A stretch of DNA of 64,000 nt from Limnohabitans lacus (lineage in GTDB: Bacteria > Pseudomonadota > Gammaproteobacteria > Burkholderiales > Burkholderiaceae_C), in contig NZ_JASGBH010000005.1 of assembly GCF_030053395.1 (NCBI RefSeq), positions 1 to 64,000 of the forward strand. Reading direction: 5' to 3'. Positions 38,340-52,039 of this stretch are shown piece by piece. The first letter of the stretch is position 1, and each line of letters opens with the position of its first letter. The translations under genes were made by a program, and so were the position numbers. The notes below the pieces were generated by a model. It worked only from the letters and a program-made list of their open reading frames with translations, was not told where the DNA came from and searched no databases.

Positions 38340-38627
38340 TCAGGCGGGCTCAAGCAGGTCCAGAACACCGTACAAAGTGGCCAATTCGCGCAAACGGTCG
38401 GACATGCCCTCGACAAGCACTGATCGGCCCTGGGCTTTGGCCACACGGCGCAGGCCCAGCAACACCGCCAGGGCGGAAGAATCGAAAACACTCAGCGCCG
38501 ATGCGTCCACAAGAACAGGCTCAGGCTGAACAGGTCTGACCTTGCCCTGCAACTGGCTGACCCACTGCGAAAGGCAGGCATCTGCATGCTCATGCATCAG
38601 CGTCGGGGGCAGCTTGAGTGCTTCCAT
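38340..38627 (-). CDS. mlaB: STAS-domain protein MlaB
   Basis: The 95-residue STAS domain (PVLVDASALSVFDSSALAVLLGLRR) is the MlaB partner of the MlaFEDB lipid transporter and stabilises MlaF in E. coli. ATG 38627 is chosen over the upstream TTG because GGAG stands upstream and family length fits. It lies 21 bases after mlaC. Confidence 0.85.
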   Translation of the reverse strand: MEALKLPPTLMHEHADACLSQWVSQLQGKVRPVQPEPVLVDASALSVFDSSALAVLLGLRRVAKAQGRSVLVEGMSDRLRELATLYGVLDLLEPA

Positions 38628-38648
38628 GCTCTTGGCTCCGTTCAATGC

Positions 38649-39290
38649 TCAGCCATTGCGGGCGTTGGACTTGTTGCGTGCCGCCAAGCTGGCGATCAGC
38701 GCATCAATGCCGCCGGCGTTGATTTCTTTGGTGAATTGGGTGCGGTAGTTTTCAATCAACCACACGCCCAAGACATTGAGGTCAAAAATCATCCAGCCTG
38801 CGCCTTCACCAGGTGTTTTTTCCAAGCGGTAATCCAGCTGAATCGGGTCACCCTTGCCGCGCACTTCGGTGTTGACAACCAGGTTTTTGTCCTCTTGACC
38901 AGCCTTGACAGGCTTGACCACCACGGTTTGATCACTGACTTGGCTCAAAGCGCCTGCGTAGGTGCGAACCAAGAGAATTTTGAACTCTTCTTGCAAGCGC
39001 TTTTGCTGCTCAGTTGTGGCTTTGCGCCAGGCCGGGCCCGTGGCCAAGGCTGTCATGCGACGGAAATTCACATGGGCCATGAGCCTGTCGTCCACCAACT
39101 GCATGAGCTTGTTCACATCACCGCTGCGCAATGCCTTGTCGGCTTTGATGGTGTCCAGCGTCTCGGTGGTGATGCGCTTGATGAACACATCAGGCGCTTC
39201 ATCGGCGGCCCATGCAGACGCCGTGGTCACCGAAAGCAAGGCAGCCACGGTCGTCGCCAAGATCTGCCGGCGGTTCAAGGAAAAACTCAT
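38649..39290 (-). CDS. mlaC: Periplasmic phospholipid shuttle MlaC
   Basis: The 213-residue periplasmic protein carries phospholipids between MlaA and MlaFEDB. It has the MlaC/Ttg2D core (LMAHVNFRRMTALATGPAW, EEFKILLVRTYAGAL). The signal peptide, LNRRQILATTVAALLS, contains a twin-arginine pair and ends at ASAWA near residue 28, so Tat export is possible. ATG 39290 is chosen; ATG 39305 five codons upstream is the alternative, and neither has a clear Shine-Dalgarno. Confidence 0.9.
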   Translation of the reverse strand: MSFSLNRRQILATTVAALLSVTTASAWAADEAPDVFIKRITTETLDTIKADKALRSGDVNKLMQLVDDRLMAHVNFRRMTALATGPAWRKATTEQQKRLQEEFKILLVRTYAGALSQVSDQTVVVKPVKAGQEDKNLVVNTEVRGKGDPIQLDYRLEKTPGEGAGWMIFDLNVLGVWLIENYRTQFTKEINAGGIDALIASLAARNKSNARNG

Positions 39291-39364
39291 GGAAAAGAAA
39301 CTCATGCAGGAAATATAAAGGTGATTGAAAGTGCGCGTGTTAACACTTGTAACGGCCATCGGGC

Positions 39365-40096
39365 TCAAGGCGCATCCGGATCGCTGTAATCAAAGTCTGA
39401 TGGCGGGTTGCCGTCGTACACATCGTTTTGACGCTTTTGCAGGTATGCATCGCGCACGAAGGTGTAAGGGTCGAGTGAAGCTTCTTTGAGGGTGTCCACC
39501 GCCTGAAGCAAACCCACACGAACATCGGTCACGCGCAAAGTTACCAAGCCGTAACGCGTCGCTTCATCGTTGATTTGGCGAATTGGATCGCCTTTGTAAT
39601 CCACTGGAAAAGCGACTGTGTCACGCAAGGTCGATGGCCCAAAGATTGGCAGCACCACGTAGGGTCCAGGTTTGACGCCCCAAAAACCCAGCGTCTGTCC
39701 AAAATCTTCCTTGTGCCGGTCCAGACGCATCTCAGTGGCGATGTCCAAGACACCGCCCAGCCCAAAAAACGTGTTCACGCTCACGCGCATGAAGCTTTCC
39801 GCCGCATGCTGCCCCTTGAGCTGCAAAGCGCTGTTGGCCATGGACCAGACATCCCCCAAATTGCCAAAGAAGTTGTGGACGCCAGTCTGTACGAATTTGG
39901 GAACCACCTTGTCATAAACACGCGCCACGGGCTTGACGGCGATCGCATCGACGGCATCGTTGAAGTTGTAAACACTTCGATTCATCGACTCCCAGGGGTC
40001 GCGCGCATCCGCACTCTTGACCGTGGCGCAGCCCTGCAAGGCCATGACAAGCAAGGCTCCCAACAACAACATGCCAGTGCGCAGTTTCAGCTTCAC
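39365..40096 (-). CDS. mlaA: Outer-membrane lipoprotein MlaA (VacJ)
   Basis: The 243-residue lipoprotein has lipobox LQGC with acylated Cys23 and conserved MlaA motifs (DPWESMNRSVYNFNDAVD, FGQTLGFWGVKPGPYVVLP). It removes phospholipids from the outer leaflet of the outer membrane and passes them to MlaC. The start is GTG 40096, overlapping the mlaD stop (GTGA). The tail is acidic (PPSDFDYSDPDAP). Confidence 0.93.
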   Translation of the reverse strand: MKLKLRTGMLLLGALLVMALQGCATVKSADARDPWESMNRSVYNFNDAVDAIAVKPVARVYDKVVPKFVQTGVHNFFGNLGDVWSMANSALQLKGQHAAESFMRVSVNTFFGLGGVLDIATEMRLDRHKEDFGQTLGFWGVKPGPYVVLPIFGPSTLRDTVAFPVDYKGDPIRQINDEATRYGLVTLRVTDVRVGLLQAVDTLKEASLDPYTFVRDAYLQKRQNDVYDGNPPSDFDYSDPDAP

Positions 40097-40575
40097 TTCT
40101 TGCCTTCCGTGCTGCCTGCAGGCTCAGCGGCCTTGCTGTAGAGGAATTGGCTGATCAGGTTTTCCAAAATCACGGCCGACTGGGTCGAGCCGATTTTGTC
40201 GCCAGCGACGAGGTTCTTTTCGTCGGCACCCGGGGCGATGTCCAGGTATTGCTCACCGAGCAAGCCACTGGTCAAAATTTTGAGCGAACTGTCAGCGGGG
40301 AACTGGTTTTGCGACTGCAATGCCAAGGTCACTTTGGCCTGAAAGGATTCACCGTCAAAAGCGATGGTCTTGACGCGCCCCACAACCACGCCCGCGCTTT
40401 TGACCGCAGCGCCAGGCTTCAAGCCACCGATGTTGTCGAATTTGGCCGTGACCTGGTAGTCCGAGCTGAAATTCAAGGTGAGCAAATTGGCCGACTTGAG
40501 GGCCAAAAACAGCACAGCGACAGCGCCCAGCAAAACAAACAAACCCACCCAAATATCATTTTTTGAACGTTGCAT
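40093..40575 (-). CDS. mlaD: MCE-domain substrate-binding subunit MlaD
   Basis: The 160-residue protein has an N-terminal membrane anchor (IWVGLFVLLGAVAVLFLAL) and one MCE domain (TAKFDNIGGLKPGAAVKSAG, LLGEQYLDIAPG). It forms the hexameric periplasmic ring of the Mla transporter. It sits between mlaE and mlaA with overlap on the mlaA side. Confidence 0.94.
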   Translation of the reverse strand: MQRSKNDIWVGLFVLLGAVAVLFLALKSANLLTLNFSSDYQVTAKFDNIGGLKPGAAVKSAGVVVGRVKTIAFDGESFQAKVTLALQSQNQFPADSSLKILTSGLLGEQYLDIAPGADEKNLVAGDKIGSTQSAVILENLISQFLYSKAAEPAGSTEGKK

Positions 40576-40585
40576 CTCGTCCCCT

Positions 40586-41371
40586 TCAAATGCTGAACAT
40601 CATCGCGGTCAGGATGAAGTCCAGACCCAAAACCGACAAGGAAGAAACCACCACACTGCGGGTGGTGGCACTGGCCACCCCTTCCGGCGTGGGCTTGGCC
40701 ACATAGCCTTGCAACAAAGCGATGAAGGTCACCGCCACCGCAAACACAATGCTTTTCACGATGCCGTTGCCCACGTCTTTGAACACATCGACACCGCCTT
40801 GCATCTGGCTCCAGAACGAGCCCGCATCGACACCGATGAGCAAGACGCCCACCACATAGCCACCGAAAATGCCCACCGCACTGAACACGGCCGTGAGCAA
40901 GGGCAAAGCAATGACACCGCCCATGAAGCGCGGCGCCAAGATGCGTTGGATCGGATCCACCGCCATCATCTCCAACGCGGTGAGTTGTTCACCCGCTCGC
41001 ATCAGCCCGATCTCGGCGGTGAGCGAAGCACCGGCTCGGCCCGCATAGAGCAAGGCGGACACCACGGGCCCCAGCTCACGCACCAAACTGAGCGCCACCA
41101 ACAAGCCCAAAGCCTCGGCCGAGCCGTAGCGTTGCAAGGTGTAGTAACCCTGCAAGCCCAACACAAAACCCACAAACAAGCCCGACACGGTGATGATGGC
41201 CAGCGAGTAGTTGCCCAAGAAATGCACCTGGTCACGCACCAAGCCAAAGCGCTTGAGTGCCGTGCCCGACATCTTGAGCAATGTGAAAAACAAACGGGCA
41301 CCAAAACCCCAATCGGCCAGCGCCTCGCGGGTGCTTGCGCCCAATGCGCCCAACATCTGAATCAGCTTCAT
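40586..41371 (-). CDS. mlaE: Phospholipid ABC transporter permease MlaE
   Basis: The 261-residue permease has about five membrane helices and family motifs LVRELGPVVSALLYAGRAGA, MMAVDPIQRILAPRF and a C-terminal GVASATTRSVVVSSL. It forms the membrane core with MlaF. The start overlaps mlaF by four bases. Confidence 0.94.
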   Translation of the reverse strand: MKLIQMLGALGASTREALADWGFGARLFFTLLKMSGTALKRFGLVRDQVHFLGNYSLAIITVSGLFVGFVLGLQGYYTLQRYGSAEALGLLVALSLVRELGPVVSALLYAGRAGASLTAEIGLMRAGEQLTALEMMAVDPIQRILAPRFMGGVIALPLLTAVFSAVGIFGGYVVGVLLIGVDAGSFWSQMQGGVDVFKDVGNGIVKSIVFAVAVTFIALLQGYVAKPTPEGVASATTRSVVVSSLSVLGLDFILTAMMFSI

Positions 41372-42183
41372 CCAGGCCTCCGGTCGTAGTCCTGATCGGC
41401 TGTGGGTGCGGGGTAGTGGAATGGCACAGGGCCATCGCTGAGCGCATGCACAAACTGATGAATCATGGGGTCGGTGCTGGCACGCAGCTCGGCCGGCGTG
41501 CCTTGCGCGGCCAGACCGCCATTGGCCAAGATCACCACATGGTCGGCGATCTCGAAGGTTTCGGTCACATCGTGCGAGACGATCAGGCTGGTGATGCCCA
41601 GGCTGTCATTCAGGCGCCGAATCAAGCGTGCGGCGGTGCCCAAAGAAATGGGATCCAGGCCGGCAAAGGGCTCGTCGTACATGATGAGGTCGGGGTCCAG
41701 CGCGATGGCGCGGGCCAAAGCCACACGGCGGCTCATGCCGCCAGAAATTTCCGAAGGTTTCAAATCACGTGCACCGCGCAATCCGACCGCATCGAGCTTC
41801 ATGAGCACGATGTCTCGGATCAAGTCTTCCGACAGCGCGGTGTGTTCGCGCAAAGGAAAAGCCACGTTGTCGAACACGCTCATGTCGGTGAACAAGGCAC
41901 CGAATTGGAAGAGCATGCCCATGCGACGCCGCGCTGCGTACAACTCGTCTTGCTGCATCACGGTCACGTCTTGACCGTCAAACAGCGTCTGCCCTTGCTG
42001 GGCGCGAATTTGCCCACCGATCAAGCGCAAGACCGTGGTCTTGCCGCCACCGGACACGCCCATCAAGGCGGTGACTCGGCCGCGCGGGATCTTGAAGCTG
42101 AGGTTCTTCAAAATCGCACGTTCACCGTAGCCAAAGCTCAGGTCGCGCAGTTCAACGAGTGTGGATGGATGAGGGGTATTCAT
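41368..42183 (-). CDS. mlaF: Phospholipid ABC transporter ATPase MlaF
   Basis: The 271-residue ATPase has Walker A LMGVSGGGKTTVL, signature ISGGMSRRVALARA and Walker B LIMYDEPFAGLD. It powers lipid movement through MlaE. The start is taken as ATG 42183 because the next codons begin the fold and no other start lies near. There is no Shine-Dalgarno: the T-run of the gltD terminator ends directly against the ATG. Confidence 0.93.
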   Translation of the reverse strand: MNTPHPSTLVELRDLSFGYGERAILKNLSFKIPRGRVTALMGVSGGGKTTVLRLIGGQIRAQQGQTLFDGQDVTVMQQDELYAARRRMGMLFQFGALFTDMSVFDNVAFPLREHTALSEDLIRDIVLMKLDAVGLRGARDLKPSEISGGMSRRVALARAIALDPDLIMYDEPFAGLDPISLGTAARLIRRLNDSLGITSLIVSHDVTETFEIADHVVILANGGLAAQGTPAELRASTDPMIHQFVHALSDGPVPFHYPAPTADQDYDRRPG

Positions 42184-42215
42184 GAAAAACAAGAGCCGGG
42201 AATGCCGGCTCTTGT
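42184..42215 (-). terminator. gltD terminator, abutting the mlaF start codon
   Basis: A perfect 11-bp stem ACAAGAGCCGG/CCGGCTCTTGT (42189-42199 with 42205-42215) is followed on the minus strand by TTTTTC and then directly by the mlaF ATG at 42183. Confidence 0.85.
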
Positions 42216-42231
42216 GATCTTAAAGGTGCAA

Positions 42232-42278
42232 GGTCAACGCAGTGTTAACCTTGGTGTTCTAGGGATTGTACCTAGAAC
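42232..42278 (-). repeat. Two further hairpins between gltD and mlaF
   Basis: An 8-bp perfect stem GTTCTAGG/CCTAGAAC (42256-42263 with 42271-42278) and a 7-bp stem GGTCAAC/GTTAACC (42232-42238 with 42244-42250, one G-U pair on the minus transcript) precede the terminator. Three successive hairpins thus fill the 107-bp gap. They may protect the gltBD mRNA end or control mlaF. Confidence 0.5.
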
Positions 42279-42289
42279 GAAACAGCCCC

Positions 42290-43771
<1,482 letters not shown>

Positions 43772-43801
43772 GATGTTTCCTTCGATTCTTGTACCGTGGG
43801 T

Positions 43802-48496
<4,695 letters not shown>

Positions 48497-48561
48497 GGCG
48501 CACTCCTAGGGTTTTTACGCAGGGGGGTGAGTTTACTGCACTGCAACAACAATGCCAAGAC

Positions 48562-48591
48562 AATTAATTGGGGTCAGATCCCAATTAATTT
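48562..48591. repeat. Left REP-like palindrome
   Basis: AATTAATTGGG and CCCAATTAATT form an 11-bp perfect inverted repeat around GTCAGAT. It is 65 bases from the gltB start and so may lie in its promoter region. Confidence 0.7.
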
Positions 48592-48610
48592 AATCTTTGT
48601 TTTCTCAAGC

Positions 48611-48640
48611 TTTTAATTGGGGACAGATCAATCAATCTGT
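48611..48640. repeat. Inner variant repeat with hairpin overlapping the transposase stop
   Basis: TTTAATTGGGGACAGATC resembles the left repeat with one change. GACAGAT (48621-48627) and ATCTGTC (48634-48640) form a 7-bp hairpin that covers the transposase stop codon at 48632-48634. Confidence 0.6.
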
Positions 48641-49324
48641 CTTCTTGAATGGCCGCCCGGCCTTGCCAGGCAAGAGGCGGCGCGGTGTCAGCTCTTTGAG
48701 CTCAGCAACGAATCTGGGGGAGCCCAGAGCCCAACCGGACAGGGCACTTCGGGTCAACTGCTCTTTTTCGGCAGCGGCCAAGCCCGTCTGGACCAAGGAC
48801 AGATAAGCCGCCTCTCGAGCGAATGGCGTATTGCCCAATCCCCAAAACAGGGCATGTGGGGTCACCAATTTGTCGCTCAGCTGCCCAATACAGTGCCTGT
48901 GGCTAGACCATTTGTAATCGACCGGTTCTTGCACCATGCCCGCCCGGACCGGGTTCAGCTCGATGTAGACCATGCACGCCAAAAGATAGCGCTCACTCTC
49001 AATCAAATTGCTGCGGTAGCGCCCTTCCCACAAGGTACCCGTTCGTTGGTGACGCAAATTGAAGTAACGCACATAGCTGCGCCCCACCGCCTGCATGAGC
49101 TTGGGCAAACCCTCGTCGGTTTGGGGTGTGGCCAGCAAATGCAGGTGGTTGTCCATGACCACATAGGCATGGATGGCCACTTTGAAAATGGCCGCCTGCT
49201 CGACCAACAAGGCCCACAATTTCTCGCGATCGGCATCGTCCCGAACGATGGCCTGTCGGTCATTGCCCCGCTGAATGACATGGTGCGGGTATCCGGCAAC
49301 GGTGAGTCGGGGCTGGCGGGCCAT
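48632..49324 (-). CDS. REP-associated tyrosine transposase (IS200-like Y1 family, RAYT)
   Basis: The 230-residue protein has the Y1 transposase core: QRGNDRQAI at the N-terminus, the metal-binding pair MDNHLHLLATP near residue 60, and the catalytic-Tyr region, RYLLACMVYIELNPVRAGMV, near residue 115. The WEGRYRSNLIES and YKWSSHRHCIG motifs are RAYT-typical. RAYTs are domesticated relatives that mobilise REP sequences rather than themselves. The frame is intact. ATG 49324 has no good Shine-Dalgarno. The basic tail (RRLLPGKAGRPFKKTD) fits nucleic-acid binding. Confidence 0.88.
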   Translation of the reverse strand: MARQPRLTVAGYPHHVIQRGNDRQAIVRDDADREKLWALLVEQAAIFKVAIHAYVVMDNHLHLLATPQTDEGLPKLMQAVGRSYVRYFNLRHQRTGTLWEGRYRSNLIESERYLLACMVYIELNPVRAGMVQEPVDYKWSSHRHCIGQLSDKLVTPHALFWGLGNTPFAREAAYLSLVQTGLAAAEKEQLTRSALSGWALGSPRFVAELKELTPRRLLPGKAGRPFKKTD

Positions 49325-49354
49325 GAGAGGAATTCAGAAATTCAAAAGTCCAGT

Positions 49355-49386
49355 TTAATTGGGATCTGACCCCCATTAAATTTGGG
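49355..49386. repeat. Right REP-like repeat, inverted to the left copy
   Basis: TTAATTGGGATCTGACCCC (49355-49373) is the exact reverse complement of the left 19-mer, followed by CCATTAAATTTGG. The methyltransferase stop codon TAA (49376-49378) lies inside this repeat. Confidence 0.7.
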
Positions 49387-50239
49387 GGTATCGAGAGCCC
49401 ATCAAGTCTTCAATCCCAAACTCTTGGAGCAGCGCCTGCAAGCGCTCACCGGCTGAGCGCTTTTTCTGGCCGGTGTACTTGGCCAGGATCAGCTCGTTTT
49501 TCATCGAGTGTTCCCAGCCCACCAATTCGGTCACAGTGACCGAATAGCCTTGGGACTCCAAGTACAGGCAGCGCAGCACATTGGTCAGCTGGCTGCCCAC
49601 TTCGCGGGTGTGCAAAGGGTGACGCCACAGCTCGGCCAGCGGGGTGCGCTGCAAGTTGAGCGCCTTGTTTTGGTTGAGCGCCCGGGCCAGCTCGGCCTGA
49701 CAGCAGGGCACCAGCACCATGTACTTGGCTTTCTTTTGCAAGCCAAAGGCGATGGCGTCGTCGGTGGCAGTGTCGCAGGCGTGCAGTGCGGTGACCACGT
49801 CGATTTGCTCAGGCAACTCGCTGCTTTGCGTCGATTCGGCCACGCTCACGTTCAAAAAGCGCATGCGCTCAAACCCGAGTCGCTCGGCCAGCGCCTTGGA
49901 CGACTCAACCAGTTCGCTGCGTGTTTCGATGCCGTAAATCGTGCCTTGACCCAGCGCCTTGAAAAAGAGGTCGTAAATGATGAAGCCCAGATACGACTTG
50001 CCAGCACCGTGGTCGGCCAACGTGGGGCCTGTGTCGCTGGCAGGCAATTCGAGGAGCAGCTTTTCGATGAACTGGAACAGGTGGTAAACCTGCTTGAGTT
50101 TGCGGCGCGAGTCCTGGTTGAGCTTGCCGTCTCGCGTGAGGATGTGCAGTTGTTTGAGCAGCTCGACCGATTGGCCGGGGCGCACTTCGGGGGGCAAAGT
50201 GTCTGAAGGCGATGCAATTGGCGCGTTTCGTTTTTTCAT
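49376..50239 (-). CDS. SAM-dependent methyltransferase (Methyltransf_32-like)
   Basis: The 287-residue protein has a Rossmann SAM site, LADHGAGKSYLGFIIYDLFF near residue 80, GIETRSELVESSKALAERLG, and the family signature ALHACDTATDDAI with VLVPCCQAEL downstream. The substrate is unknown; relatives include proposed RNA methyltransferases. The N-terminus is basic (MKKRN). It overlaps the DUF1415 gene by four bases. The last residues (SRYPQI) and the stop codon lie in or next to a REP-like repeat, so the native C-terminus may have been altered. Confidence 0.8.
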   Translation of the reverse strand: MKKRNAPIASPSDTLPPEVRPGQSVELLKQLHILTRDGKLNQDSRRKLKQVYHLFQFIEKLLLELPASDTGPTLADHGAGKSYLGFIIYDLFFKALGQGTIYGIETRSELVESSKALAERLGFERMRFLNVSVAESTQSSELPEQIDVVTALHACDTATDDAIAFGLQKKAKYMVLVPCCQAELARALNQNKALNLQRTPLAELWRHPLHTREVGSQLTNVLRCLYLESQGYSVTVTELVGWEHSMKNELILAKYTGQKKRSAGERLQALLQEFGIEDLMGSRYPQI

Positions 50240-50796
50240 GGCGTAGGCCCCACATCCAGCTGCTTCCAGCCCTGAAGGCCCAGCTTTTCCATCGTCGCCA
50301 TATTGGTCTCGTAAATCATCTCGGCTTCAGGGAATGCTTCCACCGCCCGATCAATGCTGGCTTCGCGGATCAGGTGCAGCGTGGGGTAAGGCGAGCGGTT
50401 GGTGAAGTTGGTGATGTCGTCCGGCTCGGTGTCCGCGAACTGAAAGTCGGGGTGAAAGCTCGCGATCTGGAATTCACCCTCCAGATCCAGCTCCTGCAAC
50501 ACGCCATCGGCTTCATCGAGGAAGTCGTTGAAGTCCAAAAAATCGCGCAGCATCTGCGGCACGATGAGCAGCACTGTCTCGCGCTCTTCGGCCGTCAAGG
50601 CGGCCAAGGCTTGCAGTTGCGCGATCAACTCATCGCGCAGGCCTTCCAGGCCTTTGGCCTGGCTCACCGCGTAATGGATTTGGCCCTTCACATGGGGGGC
50701 CTTGGCAAAGGGGCACAGGTTCAGGCCGATCACGGCGCGCTCGAGCCAGCGCACGGTGTCGGCGATCTCGATCTGGGGGTAAGAAGTCTCGGTCAT
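50236..50796 (-). CDS. DUF1415 family protein
   Basis: The 186-residue soluble protein matches DUF1415: TVRWLERAVIGLNLCPFAK near the N-terminus, LLIVPQMLRDFLDFNDFLD in the middle and QIASFHPDFQFADTEPDDI, then NRSPYPTLHLIRE. Conserved Cys, His and Asp residues suggest a metal or redox role but the function is not known. It is coupled to the methyltransferase by an ATGA overlap and lies 43 bases after the MFS gene. Confidence 0.87.
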   Translation of the reverse strand: MTETSYPQIEIADTVRWLERAVIGLNLCPFAKAPHVKGQIHYAVSQAKGLEGLRDELIAQLQALAALTAEERETVLLIVPQMLRDFLDFNDFLDEADGVLQELDLEGEFQIASFHPDFQFADTEPDDITNFTNRSPYPTLHLIREASIDRAVEAFPEAEMIYETNMATMEKLGLQGWKQLDVGPTP

Positions 50797-50839
50797 GCGT
50801 TGATTGTGCCTGCGCGGCGCATGCCCTCAGACGCTTGGC

Positions 50840-52030
50840 TCAAACGCCTTGACGCGTCAACAAACGCGCAGCCCGCCAAGCCAAGCCCGCACCCACCACG
50901 CAGCAGCCCACCGTGACCAAGGGCGTGAACTGCCAGCCCCCGGCACGCGCCGCCACCGCAGCCACCACGGGCGGTCCCACGAACTGGCCCAAGGCCGACA
51001 TCTGCTGCACCCAGCCCACGGTGGTGGCCACCTGCTGCTCGCCCGGTGCCAGCCGAACCGCCAAACTGAACAAAGTGCCCGGCACCAAGCCACCCATGCC
51101 TGAGAACAAAAGCACACCGGCAAAACGCAACCAGGGCGCGCCTTCGGTGAAATAAGCAAAGGCCAGCGTGCTGCCCAGCGCCATGGCACCAAAGCCCAGC
51201 CACAAAGTCGAGCGCGGTGCCCAGCCGCGTTGCAACAATCGGCCCGACGCCATGTTGCCCGCCATGTTGACGGCAGCAGCCAAGGCCGTGAGCACGCCGA
51301 GCAGCGCACCGCTCACGCCAGCCGCCGCGTAGATGGACGGCAGAAATCCCACCACGGCCAACCACTGGCCGGAATACATGCCAAAAGTCAGCGCCACCCA
51401 CCAGGGGCCTGGGGCGCTCAAAGTCAGGCGCAATCGGGTCCAAGCGCCCTGCCCGCCTTGGGCCACGTCGGCCACTGGGTCTGCAGGCACCACGCGGTAT
51501 AGCCAAAGCGCCATGGCCAGCGACACCGCCGCAAACAACCACCACCAAGCGCCCCAACCCCACACCGGAATGAACAAGGGCCCCAGCAAGAGCGCCAGCG
51601 CCGTGCCCGTGGGCATGTAAGCACCCCACACACCCAGCATGCCGGGCAACTGCGCAGGCGAAACCAAACGGCGGATCAAAGCCGGTGCTGGCAAAGCCAC
51701 CAGCAAAAAGCCCAAGCCCTCAACGGCCCGCAACAGCAGCAAGGCCTGAACCGAGGAGGCCAACCCGCCCAAACCGCTGGCCAGCGCCAGCAGGCACAGC
51801 CCGCGCACCATGCTGCGCTTGAGCCCCATGCCATCGGCCAGCAAACCCATGAAGACCGCCAGACTCAAGCCCGCGACCTGCACGGTCGACAACAAAAAAC
51901 CGGACTGCACCAAAGTCAGGCCCAGCTCGGCCTGCAGCGCGGGCAAAGCCGGGGGCAATTTACCCACCTGCAAGGCCGCCACACCACCGGCCCAAACGAT
52001 CAGCCAGGCGGTCGATTTAGAAGGGTTCAT
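50840..52030 (-). CDS. MFS transporter
   Basis: The 396-residue membrane protein has 12 hydrophobic segments in two halves. An MFS motif-A-like loop (GLLADGMGLKRSMV) follows helix 2. It resembles CynX/NimT-type or general drug:proton MFS carriers; the substrate cannot be told from sequence. The gene shows a strong bias to Ala, Gly, Leu and Trp as in other membrane genes here. It lies 9 bases after dgt, in the same strand run as aroKB. Confidence 0.82.
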   Translation of the reverse strand: MNPSKSTAWLIVWAGGVAALQVGKLPPALPALQAELGLTLVQSGFLLSTVQVAGLSLAVFMGLLADGMGLKRSMVRGLCLLALASGLGGLASSVQALLLLRAVEGLGFLLVALPAPALIRRLVSPAQLPGMLGVWGAYMPTGTALALLLGPLFIPVWGWGAWWWLFAAVSLAMALWLYRVVPADPVADVAQGGQGAWTRLRLTLSAPGPWWVALTFGMYSGQWLAVVGFLPSIYAAAGVSGALLGVLTALAAAVNMAGNMASGRLLQRGWAPRSTLWLGFGAMALGSTLAFAYFTEGAPWLRFAGVLLFSGMGGLVPGTLFSLAVRLAPGEQQVATTVGWVQQMSALGQFVGPPVVAAVAARAGGWQFTPLVTVGCCVVGAGLAWRAARLLTRQGV

Positions 52031-52039
52031 GAAAACTGC

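Larger units (their letters stand above)
48561..49386. mobile_element. RAYT unit: transposase gene flanked by inverted REP-like repeats
   Basis: The 19-bp sequence GGGGTCAGATCCCAATTAA at 48570-48588 recurs as its exact complement at 49355-49373, enclosing the tyrosine transposase gene. A second, variant copy (AATTGGGGACAGATC) lies at 48614-48628 in direct orientation to the left copy. Both outer copies are themselves nearly palindromic. This is the layout of a REP-associated transposase locus. The unit sits between the gltB promoter and a methyltransferase gene. Confidence 0.75.

Noticed and set aside
48541..48640. Short repeats that could be the start of a CRISPR array
   Set aside because: Only two copies in direct orientation with unequal sequence and no regular spacers; they fit REP-like elements of the RAYT.
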